DNA of 6,229 nucleotides from DYTH01 sp964552725 (lineage in GTDB: Bacteria; Desulfobacterota; Syntrophia; Syntrophales; UBA5619): NCBI GenBank assembly GCA_964552725.1, contig CAZKHU010000139.1, forward strand, positions 1-6,229. Direction: 5' to 3'. The translations under genes and the position numbers were made by a program. The notes under the pieces were generated by a model. That model had not been told where the DNA came from. It saw only the letters and a program-made list of their open reading frames with translations, and did no database searches. Positions 1 to 6,219 of this stretch are shown here, one piece after another (within the stretch, counting starts at the first letter, position 1; each line of letters opens with the position of its first letter).

Positions 1-62
1 GGAGGACAAAGACAAACAGAGCGATTCCATTAATGTCAGATAGCTCATGAGATTGTTTTGTT

Positions 63-83
63 GCCCCGCTTTGCGTAATGACA
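63..83 (-). repeat. Copy 1 of an imperfect 21-nt dispersed-type repeat
   Basis: Read on the minus strand this stretch begins TGTCATT and contains AAAGCG followed by a G-rich end. It matches positions 6199-6219 on the plus strand at 16 of 21 aligned positions, so the two copies are inverted relative to each other. The pattern TGTCATTCCCG-AAGCG resembles short intergenic repeats common in proteobacterial genomes; that resemblance is from memory. Its function is unknown. Both copies lie outside genes. Confidence 0.4.
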
Positions 84-157
84 GGAAGGGCGGAGATTCA
101 GGCTCCTTTTGGGGATTGGGGTGCTTTTCCCTGTAAATAAAAGTCATCCGGTAAAAA

Positions 158-820
158 ATGGCGGAAAAATGTAAAGAGAAAAATATTATCGATCTCCCCG
201 GAATTTCGTTTGGGATGATTGTGCAAATCCAGATAGAGGGGCTGGGAATGGCCCACAGCCGTCTGATTGGTGTCGATTCCGGCGAGTTTCTGATAGTCAA
301 AACCCCACCCATAATCGATATAGCGACAAAATTATATGAGAAGAATAACGTAGTTGTCCGCTATTTTTCCTCCGGATGGGTGCATGCGTTTCGCTGCACC
401 CTTCTTTCCCTGATCAAGGATCCCTTGCGGTTGTCCATCCTTTCTTATCCTGAATATATTGAAAAAATAAATATCAGGAAGCATGACCGGGTCGATTGCA
501 ATATTGCCGTTGAGGCGATAATCGCAAAGAAAACATACAAAGGAGTTGTGACAAACATAAGCGCCGGCGGCCTGTCCCTGGAGATCGATAAAGCAAAGGA
601 CGAAGAACTGCCGCAATTGAGCATTTATGATGTGATCGCCCTGACGATTCATAGAGAGGCTGAGCAGGCGATGCCCCTGGAAACAATAGTCCGCAACATT
701 AAAAGGGACCGGAGCGCGATCAAAATCGGCATGGAGTTCTGCGCCCAGGATACTTCACAGCGGGAAAGGCAGATTGCAAAAAAATGGTTCGAAAATTTAA
801 TTTCTGAAAACCTCCAATAA
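158..820 (+). CDS. PilZ-domain c-di-GMP-binding protein with YcgR-like N-terminal (PilZN) domain
   Basis: This 220-residue cytoplasmic protein is probably a cyclic-di-GMP receptor that changes its contacts with a partner when the nucleotide binds. Residues about 12-100 form a beta-rich domain of the PilZN/YcgR_2 type (FGMIVQIQIEG, then VVVRYF and FRCTLL). Residues about 103-215 form the PilZ domain. Both c-di-GMP signatures are intact: RxxxR at R107-R111 (RKHDR) and [D/N]xSxxG at N133-G138 (NISAGG). The length is normal for a two-domain YcgR-like protein, and there is no signal peptide or membrane segment. ATG 158 is the first possible start, because an in-frame TAA sits at 152-154; no good Shine-Dalgarno sequence precedes it. 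In the family such proteins act as flagellar brakes or regulate polysaccharide and surface behaviour. No flagellar gene is nearby, so the target is unknown. The gene looks more AT-rich than its neighbours. A 241-nt gap separates it from the next confident gene, so it is probably its own transcription unit. Confidence 0.9.
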   Translation: MAEKCKEKNIIDLPGISFGMIVQIQIEGLGMAHSRLIGVDSGEFLIVKTPPIIDIATKLYEKNNVVVRYFSSGWVHAFRCTLLSLIKDPLRLSILSYPEYIEKINIRKHDRVDCNIAVEAIIAKKTYKGVVTNISAGGLSLEIDKAKDEELPQLSIYDVIALTIHREAEQAMPLETIVRNIKRDRSAIKIGMEFCAQDTSQRERQIAKKWFENLISENLQ

Positions 821-884
821 CGGGTCGCCGGCAAGGGGCCTTATAGAAATTAATCTTCGGCTTGTCATGCTTGAGGGTCCGGCA

Positions 885-968
885 ATGAAGGACCTGCGGG
901 CTTTGCAATTGTTGCAAAGTCGATTATATCAAGATAATCCTGCTGTTGCTTATTTGCCATCCCGATGA
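885..968 (+). CDS. Possible 27-residue small ORF or leader peptide (uncertain)
   Basis: ATG 885 follows a good Shine-Dalgarno match (GAGGG, 873-877) at a 7-nt spacing and opens a 27-codon frame ending TGA 966-968. The peptide starts MKDLRALQLLQSRLYQ and resembles no family I know. Its stop overlaps the ATG of the next small frame in an ATGA arrangement (965-968). The inverted repeat at 901-919 lies inside it. Frames of this length occur often by chance, so only the ribosome-binding site and the overlap favour it. If transcription instead begins near 945, as the promoter candidate at 909-938 would imply, this frame would not be translated from that message. Confidence 0.2.
   Translation: MKDLRALQLLQSRLYQDNPAVAYLPSR
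901..919. repeat. Perfect 8-3-8 inverted repeat, candidate operator
   Basis: The arms CTTTGCAA (901-908) and TTGCAAAG (912-919) are exact reverse complements around a 3-nt centre, TTG. No T-tract follows, so it is not an intrinsic terminator. Its size and near-symmetry suit a site for a dimeric repressor. It overlaps the -35 element of the promoter candidate at 909-938, a typical place for an operator. No regulator gene is next to it, so the binding protein is unknown. An RNA hairpin role is the alternative. Confidence 0.45.
909..938 (+). promoter_or_regulatory. Candidate sigma70-type promoter upstream of the SDR-Nudix operon
   Basis: TTGTTG (909-914) and GATAAT (933-938) are separated by 18 nt, and each differs little from the -35 and -10 consensus. 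Transcription would start near 945, leaving a leader of about 115 nt before the reductase ATG at 1062. The perfect inverted repeat 901-919 covers the -35 box. This is inferred from pattern matching only. Confidence 0.35.
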
Positions 969-1057
969 ATTTCTGTGCGGTGATTCCGGGGATTACTGTA
1001 GCGGCATTGGCATATTTTTTTTGCATGAGAACCATAATATCTTTTCTTTTGGGATGA
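965..1057 (+). CDS. Possible 30-residue hydrophobic small ORF (uncertain)
   Basis: ATG 965 overlaps the stop of the preceding small frame (ATGA, 965-968). The frame runs 30 codons to TGA 1055-1057, four nt before the reductase ATG at 1062. The peptide is hydrophobic (AVIPGITVAALAYFF at residues 5-19) and could span a membrane once. It has no Shine-Dalgarno sequence of its own, so translation would depend on coupling. A T8 run (1015-1022) falls inside and encodes part of the hydrophobic stretch, which could equally be a chance effect of a T-rich leader. I recognise no family. Confidence 0.2.
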   Translation: MNFCAVIPGITVAALAYFFCMRTIISFLLG

Positions 1058-1061
1058 TTTG

Positions 1062-1850
1062 ATGCAGCTAATCGATTTATTCAGTCTGCGCGGCAAGGTT
1101 GCGCTGGTGACAGGCGGGGGCAGGGGCATAGGAAGATTCATTGCCACAGGTTTGGCCGAGGCCGGGGCCGATCTTCTCCTTGTTTCCCGGAAGATGAAAA
1201 ACCTGGAGGCGGCAGCTCTGAGCCTTTCCGAGGAATTTGGAGTCAGGGCGATTCCCCTGGCCTGCGATATCTCCAGCCCCGAAGATATTGAGGCGATGCT
1301 GAAAAGGGCGCGGGAGCAATTCCCCCGGATAGATATCCTTGTGAACAACGCCGGCGTCTCCTGGGGGGCGCCGACCCTGGAGTTTCCGCTTGATAAATGG
1401 GATCGGCTTTTTGACGTAAATGTCCGCGGGGTCTGGATAATAACCCAGAAGGTCGCGAAGATCATGAAGGAACAGGGTGGTGGAAACATCATCAACATTT
1501 CATCGGTGATGGCTTTTCGCGGCTCGGATGAGCTATCTCATCCGGCGGTGCCCTACAACTCCACAAAGGCGGCAATCAACCTGCTGACGATGAACCTTGC
1601 GGTAAAGCTTGCGCCTTACAATATCCGGGTAAATGCCATTGCCCCCGGCTTTTTCCGGACCGATATGATGGCCTATATCGAAAAACCGGAGTTCAAGGTC
1701 GCCCATGATATGACGCTGGCCGCCATCCCGCTCGGCAGAATCGGCGATATCGACGACATGAAAGGGCTGGCCGTTTTTCTCGCCTCCAGCGCCTCTGCTT
1801 ATATGACCGGGCAGATACTGGTCAACGACGGCGGCATGCTTGCAAAATAG
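1062..1850 (+). CDS. Short-chain dehydrogenase/reductase (SDR), classical type, probably NADP(H)-dependent
   Basis: This 262-residue cytoplasmic enzyme of the classical SDR family interconverts an alcohol and a ketone using a nicotinamide cofactor. Counting from ATG 1062, the visible landmarks are the cofactor loop TGGGRGIG (17-24), an acidic D69 in LACDIS, NNAG (95-98), the active-site Asn N120 (FDVNVRG), Ser S147/S148 (NISSV), and YxxxK at Y165-K169. The C-terminal GQILVNDGG is also typical. Basic residues just after the second strand (LVSRK) suggest NADP(H); that is an inference. The Ser-Tyr spacing is some 4-5 residues longer than in FabG, as in gluconate-5-dehydrogenase-like members. Candidate roles are a 3-oxoacyl or hydroxyacyl reductase or a sugar dehydrogenase, and the substrate cannot be decided. 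A TTG at 1059 could add one residue, but ATG 1062 is preferred, with GGGA (1051-1054) 7 nt upstream. The Nudix gene follows closely, so the two are likely one operon. Confidence 0.92.
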   Translation: MQLIDLFSLRGKVALVTGGGRGIGRFIATGLAEAGADLLLVSRKMKNLEAAALSLSEEFGVRAIPLACDISSPEDIEAMLKRAREQFPRIDILVNNAGVSWGAPTLEFPLDKWDRLFDVNVRGVWIITQKVAKIMKEQGGGNIINISSVMAFRGSDELSHPAVPYNSTKAAINLLTMNLAVKLAPYNIRVNAIAPGFFRTDMMAYIEKPEFKVAHDMTLAAIPLGRIGDIDDMKGLAVFLASSASAYMTGQILVNDGGMLAK

Positions 1851-1915
1851 CCTTGACGGATTTTAAAAATCATGATTTTCAGCGCAATTGCCGCAGGGAG
1901 GTTTTCAGGGGAGCA

Positions 1916-2749
1916 GTGAATAAAGAACCGAAGAGCGCCTCGACCGTTGTTTTGCTTTCCGGCCACTCTGCGGAGGGTTACGAGATTTTCCTGATGAAGA
2001 GGGTGAAGAGCAGCACCTACCGGGAGGCAATTTATGTCTTCCCGGGCGGTCTGTTTGAGGAGGCCGATCTCGATCGGGAATTGGAGGGCTGTGCGGGAGG
2101 GTTTAATGGGGAAAAGGCGAGACTTCTTCTCCAGGAACCTGATATTTCCGAGTCTTTGGCCCTTGGCCTTTTTATGGCGGCGATAAGGGAAACCTTTGAG
2201 GAAGCCGGGGTTCTTCTGGCGCGTGATTCTTCCGGGGAGGTCGTTGACTTGTCTGACCCGGAAGCGGCCTCCCGTTTTGCCGGTTATCGCAGGGAAATCT
2301 ATCAGCGGCGGTTGTCCCTGATCGGGCTTCTCAGGCGGGAGATGCTGGTTCTTGCGCCTGATCTTCTCATTCCCTATTCCCACTGGATTACGCCGGAAAT
2401 CGTCCCCCGGCGTTTCAATGCCCGCTTCTTTCTTGCCGTCCTGCCTGCCGGTCAGAAACCGCTTCATGACAATATCGAGCTGACGGACTCCTGCTGGCTC
2501 GAACCTGCAGGCGCCCTTGCCGAATACAAGGCCCGCCGGATGTTCATGATGCCGCCCACGGTAAGGACAATCGAGGAATTGAATGAATTTTCCAGCGTCG
2601 AAAAATTATTGGCCGCCGCCCGCAGTCGAAAGATAGAGGTTATTCTCCCGGAGGCCTTCCGGACGGCGGAGGGCTTAACTGTGCGGCTTCCGGATGGCCG
2701 CGAATATTGCCCCGCTCCGAAGGGGATGGGAGCAAACGCAGTTCCGTAG
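1916..2749 (+). CDS. NUDT19-like Nudix hydrolase (putative CoA/acyl-CoA diphosphatase)
   Basis: This is a Nudix-fold hydrolase of 277 residues from GTG 1916. The Nudix box is split: VFPGG (41-45) with D51 forms the first half, and REtFEEAGV (91-99, with R91, E92, E95, E96 and G98) forms the second. Some 32 extra residues lie between them. An insertion inside the box and an Asp at the first acidic position are features I recall from NUDT19, which cleaves CoA and acyl-CoAs to 3',5'-ADP and 4'-phosphopantetheine-type products. The Glu residues of REtFEEAG would bind the divalent metal. The downstream PHWITPE-like segment (YSHWITPE) and RRFNARFFLA are also typical of that group. Start: the frame stays open to TTG 1853, two nt after the reductase stop, giving 298 residues. 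GTG 1916 is preferred because GGAGGT (1897-1902) lies upstream, though 13 nt away, and because homologues begin close to the first strand (SASTVVLLSG). The substrate is inferred from family only. Confidence 0.82.
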   Translation: MNKEPKSASTVVLLSGHSAEGYEIFLMKRVKSSTYREAIYVFPGGLFEEADLDRELEGCAGGFNGEKARLLLQEPDISESLALGLFMAAIRETFEEAGVLLARDSSGEVVDLSDPEAASRFAGYRREIYQRRLSLIGLLRREMLVLAPDLLIPYSHWITPEIVPRRFNARFFLAVLPAGQKPLHDNIELTDSCWLEPAGALAEYKARRMFMMPPTVRTIEELNEFSSVEKLLAAARSRKIEVILPEAFRTAEGLTVRLPDGREYCPAPKGMGANAVP

Positions 2750-2773
2750 GGGCGATGTTGAAGGGGATTTTCT

Positions 2774-2779
2774 TATAAT
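2774..2779 (+). promoter_or_regulatory. Consensus -10 box upstream of the hybrid kinase
   Basis: TATAAT matches the sigma70 -10 consensus exactly, 40 nt before the kinase ATG. No good -35 box lies 16-18 nt upstream, where the sequence reads around GGCGAT, and there is no extended -10 TG. It may need an activator, or it may be chance. Short inverted arms CTTAT (2772-2776) and ATAAG (2784-2788) overlap it. The kinase may instead be read through from the Nudix gene 70 nt upstream. Confidence 0.3.
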
Positions 2780-2819
2780 GTCCATAAGGGGCGGACGTTT
2801 TCAACCGTGGGAGTGACTG

Positions 2820-5800
2820 ATGCGCAACCGGTTTACGATCAAAAAAGCCTTGACTTTAAACTTCATTCTTGTGGCGATCTTGCCGCTGGCGCTTGTGAGC
2901 GCCGTCGCTCTCCATATCTTTTCCCGAACCATCGAACAGGACATTTCCGTAAAAGACATCCAGATTGCCAGGATGCTGGCCGGTGAAATAGACCGGTTTA
3001 TTGCCGAGCCGCTCCGGGTGCTTGAGCTTGTCAACGACCGCGCCGGTTACAGTCAGCCCGGTGTCGGGCATAATGATCTTCTGCGTCTGCTGCAGGGGCG
3101 CTTCGCTGTTTTCGAACGGATTGAATTGGCCGATCGGCAGGGGAGAATAAGGGACATGGCCCCGCTGCAAAAGGAACGGATGGATACGGATCTGGCGGGA
3201 CAGCCTTTTTTCGACGCGGCGCTGGCAACGGGGCAGGTCGCTTTCTCGGATACGTTTGCCTCCCTTTCGACCGGCCTTCCGACGATCGCCGTGGCGCTTC
3301 CCGGGAAAGACAGCGTGGTCGTCGGCTATATCAATCTTGCGGCGCTTGCAGGCATAATCGATAAAGTCAGAATAGGCAGGGGCGGTTATGCCGTAGTTTT
3401 CGACCGGCTCGGCAATATCATCTTCCATCCCGAGAAGCGGCTCGTTGAAGAATCAGTGAGCATTAAGAATCTGGAACCGGTCAGACGGGCCTTGACCGGT
3501 GAAACCGGAACCTTTTCATACAGTTTCCGGAATCAGCAAAAGATAGGCAGTACGGCGATCGTCCATGCCGTCGGCTGGGGGGTGATGGTATGCCAGCCTG
3601 AAGTGTACGCTTTTGCCAAAGTCTCGGAAATAAAAATTATTTACCTGGCGAGTGTGGCCGCCACGGCCCTGCTGGCGTTGCTTTTAGCCGCTGTTGTTTT
3701 GAAAAAGCCGCTGCGTTCCCTGTCCGGTCTGGTCGGCGCGGTGGAGAAGATCGCCGGAGGAGACTACCGGCTCGCAGATGTGCCGCCCAGTTATCCGGAG
3801 ATCGATGCGCTGGCGGACGGTTTCAAGGGAATGGTCGAAGAAATTGCCACTCGTGAAAATGATTTGTTAAAAACAGAGGGGAGGTATCGGAATCTTGTCG
3901 AGGGAAGCTTCGATGGGATATCCGTCCTGAAAGGGATGAAGATAGTCTTTGTCAACCGCCTCCTTTGCGAGATGCTCGGCTATGAGGAAAAAGAGCTGCT
4001 CGGCAGTGAGCACTGGCGTATCTATAATCATGAATATCAGGAAGTCACCAGAGAGCGGGCCCTCGCGCGCCTTCAGGGCAGGGAAGCGCCGCCGCGCTAC
4101 GAGGTGGAACTGCTGAGGAAGGACGGATCGTCGTTTCCCGGAGAGGTATCGGCCCGGGTCGTGAAGATCGATAACGAACCGGGCATTCAGGTCTGGATAA
4201 GGGACATCTCGGAGCAGAAAAGGGCGGAGCGGGAGAGGGCGATTTCCGAGCGGCGCTTCAGTGAACTGTACAATGCCGTCTCGGATCTTATCTACACTCA
4301 GGATCTTGAGGGTCGCTTTCTCTCCGCGAACAGGGCCTTGTTTGATATCCTTGGTTATGCCGATCGTGAATTCATCGGAAGAAAAACTACCGAGTTCATG
4401 AAGCCGGAGCTGGCCCCGCTTTTTGAAACCGAATACATCGGAACGATCATCGAACAGGGGCATTACGAGGGGACAGCCGCCTATTTTACCAAGAACAGAG
4501 ACCTTGTTTACCTCGAATACAAAAGCGATCTTATCCGTCCTTCGCAAGGGCAGCCTTTCATCAGCGGCATTGCCCGGGATGTAACCGAACGCATCTTTGC
4601 CGGCCGGGCGATCCGGAAAAGCGAGGAAAATATGCGGGCGGTGCTCCAGGCCTCCCCTAATCCGATAGTGGCTTACGACGTGGCCGGGAAGGTTCGTTTT
4701 ATCAACAGGGCCTTTACCGATCTTTTTGGCTGGACGCCGGAAGAATTGATAGGGGAAAGGATCCCTTTTGTCCCGGACGAGGAGAGAGAGAAGACGGAAA
4801 AGCCCATTAAAGGCCTGTACAGTGCGAAAGATCCGGGACCTATAACGATCGAAACCAGGCGGCTGACGAAGGACGGGGCAATTCTCGACATCTCCGTCAG
4901 CGCCGCGCTGATCATCGATTCCAGGGGAGAGCCGGAAGGGATGGTTGTGTCGTCAACGGATATAACCCAGAAGAAAAAGATGGAGGCGAATCTTCAGCAG
5001 GTGCAGAAGATGGAGGCCATAGGTCTCCTTGCCGGAGGAATTGCCCATGATTTCAATAATCTGCTGATGGGAATCCAGGGAAACGTCTCGCTGGCCCTTC
5101 TCAATGCCGGCTTGAATGTCAATCTGCGCAGGAACATCGAGAACATCGAAGCGCTGGTGAACAGGGGGACGAGTCTGACAAGACAGCTTCTCGGTTTTGC
5201 CAGAAGCGGAAAGTACGAGGTCAAAACCCATGATCTCAACGAGATACTCGATGTCGAGGCAGCGCTTTTCGGCGATACCAGAAAAGATGTCGTAATCATA
5301 AAAAAGACAGCGCCGGATCTCTGGAAGGTGGATGCGGACCGCGCCCAGTTGCAGCAGGCGTTAATGAACCTCTTTGTCAATGCCGGGCAGGCGATGCCTG
5401 CCGGGGGGCATCTTTATCTGAGCGCTGAAAATGTTTTTATCGATGAGAATTTCATAAAACCTGCCGAGATTATCCCCGGCAGGTATGTGATGGTTTCCGT
5501 GACGGATACGGGGATCGGGATGGACGACGCCACGAGGAAGAGGATATTCGAGCCGTTTTTTACAACCAAGGAAATGGGCAAGGGAACCGGGCTCGGTCTT
5601 GCCTCGGTCTACGGGATAGTTAAGAATCACGGCGGATTTATTAACGTTTACAGTGAAATAGATAAAGGCACTTCATTTCACGTCTACCTGCCGGCAAGCG
5701 ATTTGGAACTGGCGCAAAAGGCGCCGGCGCCTGTAGAAGGATGTCAGATGATCTGCGGAGGGGGAACTATCCTTCTTGTCGACGACGAGAAGATTATTAT

Positions 5801-6158
5801 CGATGTTGGAAAGGCGATGCTGGAAGCGATTGGCTACAAGGTTGTGACTGCCTCCGGCGGCGCTGAAGCGATAGAAAAATTTACTGCCGTCAAAAATGGA
5901 GTCGGGGAAGTGGAAAAGATCGATCTGGTGATTCAGGACATGATTATGCCGGAAACCGGAGGAGGGGCTGTTTTTGACAGATTGAAGGAAATTGATCCCG
6001 AGGTAAGGGTTCTTCTTGCCAGCGGCTACAGCATTAACGGTCAGGCCAAGGAGATCCTCGCCCGCGGTTGCCTGGGCTTTCTGCAGAAACCGTTTTCGAT
6101 GGAGGCGTTGCGCCGCAAGGTGGCGGAGACGCTGGCGGCTTCCGTGAATTTTCCATAG
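2820..6158 (+). CDS. Membrane-bound hybrid sensor histidine kinase: Cache-HAMP-PAS x3-HisKA-HATPase-REC
   Basis: This 1112-residue inner-membrane sensor autophosphorylates on His and passes the phosphate to its own receiver domain. In order: TM1 about 11-34; a periplasmic Cache-type sensor about 35-270; TM2 about 271-294; HAMP about 295-345 (P297, E327); PAS1 355-468; PAS2 478-594; PAS3 602-720; HisKA about 728-795 with phospho-acceptor H743 (AHDFNN); and HATPase about 838-958. The HATPase shows the N box N850/N854, the G1 box DTGIG at 896-900, F box EPFF at 911-914, and the G2 box GKGTGLGL at 920-927. REC spans about 982-1105 with D988/D989, acceptor D1040, S1068 and K1090. All key residues are present, so both halves should be active. 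The HDFNN box is typical of hybrid PAS kinases of the HPK4 type. ATG 2820 has GGGAG (2809-2813) 6 nt upstream. The sensor lacks the R-x-W-Y pattern of amino-acid-binding dCache domains (GQPFFDAAL stands there), so the ligand is unknown. No output domain or partner regulator is present in the window. Confidence 0.95.
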   Translation: MRNRFTIKKALTLNFILVAILPLALVSAVALHIFSRTIEQDISVKDIQIARMLAGEIDRFIAEPLRVLELVNDRAGYSQPGVGHNDLLRLLQGRFAVFERIELADRQGRIRDMAPLQKERMDTDLAGQPFFDAALATGQVAFSDTFASLSTGLPTIAVALPGKDSVVVGYINLAALAGIIDKVRIGRGGYAVVFDRLGNIIFHPEKRLVEESVSIKNLEPVRRALTGETGTFSYSFRNQQKIGSTAIVHAVGWGVMVCQPEVYAFAKVSEIKIIYLASVAATALLALLLAAVVLKKPLRSLSGLVGAVEKIAGGDYRLADVPPSYPEIDALADGFKGMVEEIATRENDLLKTEGRYRNLVEGSFDGISVLKGMKIVFVNRLLCEMLGYEEKELLGSEHWRIYNHEYQEVTRERALARLQGREAPPRYEVELLRKDGSSFPGEVSARVVKIDNEPGIQVWIRDISEQKRAERERAISERRFSELYNAVSDLIYTQDLEGRFLSANRALFDILGYADREFIGRKTTEFMKPELAPLFETEYIGTIIEQGHYEGTAAYFTKNRDLVYLEYKSDLIRPSQGQPFISGIARDVTERIFAGRAIRKSEENMRAVLQASPNPIVAYDVAGKVRFINRAFTDLFGWTPEELIGERIPFVPDEEREKTEKPIKGLYSAKDPGPITIETRRLTKDGAILDISVSAALIIDSRGEPEGMVVSSTDITQKKKMEANLQQVQKMEAIGLLAGGIAHDFNNLLMGIQGNVSLALLNAGLNVNLRRNIENIEALVNRGTSLTRQLLGFARSGKYEVKTHDLNEILDVEAALFGDTRKDVVIIKKTAPDLWKVDADRAQLQQALMNLFVNAGQAMPAGGHLYLSAENVFIDENFIKPAEIIPGRYVMVSVTDTGIGMDDATRKRIFEPFFTTKEMGKGTGLGLASVYGIVKNHGGFINVYSEIDKGTSFHVYLPASDLELAQKAPAPVEGCQMICGGGTILLVDDEKIIIDVGKAMLEAIGYKVVTASGGAEAIEKFTAVKNGVGEVEKIDLVIQDMIMPETGGGAVFDRLKEIDPEVRVLLASGYSINGQAKEILARGCLGFLQKPFSMEALRRKVAETLAASVNFP
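5383..5405. repeat. Intragenic inverted repeat in the kinase ATPase region
   Basis: GGCAGGC (5386-5392) and GCCTGCC (5396-5402) pair perfectly around the 3-nt loop GAT. After one mismatch, two more pairs extend the stem to 5383-5405. The sequence lies in the codons just after the N box. It could be a stable mRNA hairpin or simply a by-product of GC-rich codons. Confidence 0.5.
5459..5484. repeat. Intragenic 8-10-8 inverted repeat in the kinase gene
   Basis: ACCTGCCG (5459-5466) and CGGCAGGT (5477-5484) are exact reverse complements with a 10-nt loop. It shares the CCTGCC/GGCAGG core with the hairpin at 5383-5405, giving four copies of that hexamer, counting both orientations, in about 100 nt. 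Coding constraint may explain it. Confidence 0.5.
5719..5732. repeat. Perfect 14-bp palindrome at the HATPase-REC linker
   Basis: AGGCGCCGGCGCCT reads the same on both strands without a spacer. It encodes part of the Ala/Pro linker (KAPAP, about residues 967-971) that joins the ATPase and receiver domains. Low-complexity Ala-Pro codons readily produce such sequences, so function is doubtful. Confidence 0.5.
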
Positions 6159-6163
6159 GTGGT

Positions 6164-6169
6164 TATAAT
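6164..6169 (+). promoter_or_regulatory. Isolated -10-like box after the kinase gene
   Basis: TATAAT occurs 5 nt after the kinase stop, with no convincing -35 element 16-18 nt upstream. It could serve a gene beyond the window edge. The evidence is a single hexamer, so this is weak. Confidence 0.15.
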
Positions 6170-6198
6170 TTATGAACTGAGCCAATTGCAAAACCATT

Positions 6199-6219
6199 TG
6201 TCATTCCCGAAAGCGAAGC
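6199..6219 (+). repeat. Copy 2 of the imperfect 21-nt dispersed-type repeat
   Basis: It begins TGTCATTCCCG and contains AAAGCG. It matches the minus-strand reading of 63-83 at 16 of 21 positions. The repeat continues towards the window edge, so a longer unit cannot be excluded. The 71-nt stretch after the kinase (6159-6229) holds nothing else recognisable and no terminator hairpin with a T-run. Confidence 0.4.

Noticed and set aside
1..50. Possible C-terminal tail of an upstream gene
   Set aside because: All three plus frames stop within the first 50 nt, and the residual 10-15 codons show nothing identifiable, so no frame can be chosen.
92..110. Possible terminator: GGAG/CTCC arms followed by TTTT
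   Set aside because: The stem is only 4 bp with a 7-nt loop and the T-run is only 4 long, which is too weak for an intrinsic terminator.
876..894. GGTCC/GGACC inverted arms in the 821-1061 gap
   Set aside because: The arms are only 5 bp around a 9-nt loop, a length expected by chance.
1015..1022. T8 run as a terminator after the PilZ gene
   Set aside because: No stable GC-rich hairpin directly precedes it; the nearby GCC/GGC segments do not form a continuous stem.
950..1498. Long minus-strand open frame of 182 codons opposite the reductase gene
   Set aside because: It lies mostly antisense to the well-supported reductase and shows low-complexity Ser/Pro/Arg-rich composition with no recognisable motif.
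1799..2467. Minus-strand open frame of 222 codons opposite the Nudix gene
   Set aside because: It is antisense to a gene with an intact Nudix box and has no domain signature of its own.
3867..4547. Minus-strand open frame of 226 codons opposite the kinase PAS domains
   Set aside because: It is a complement-strand by-product of kinase codons, with no motif and no credible ribosome-binding site evidence.
5673..6197. Minus-strand open frame of 174 codons opposite the receiver domain
   Set aside because: It is antisense to a receiver domain with all catalytic residues, and its composition is unlike a real protein.
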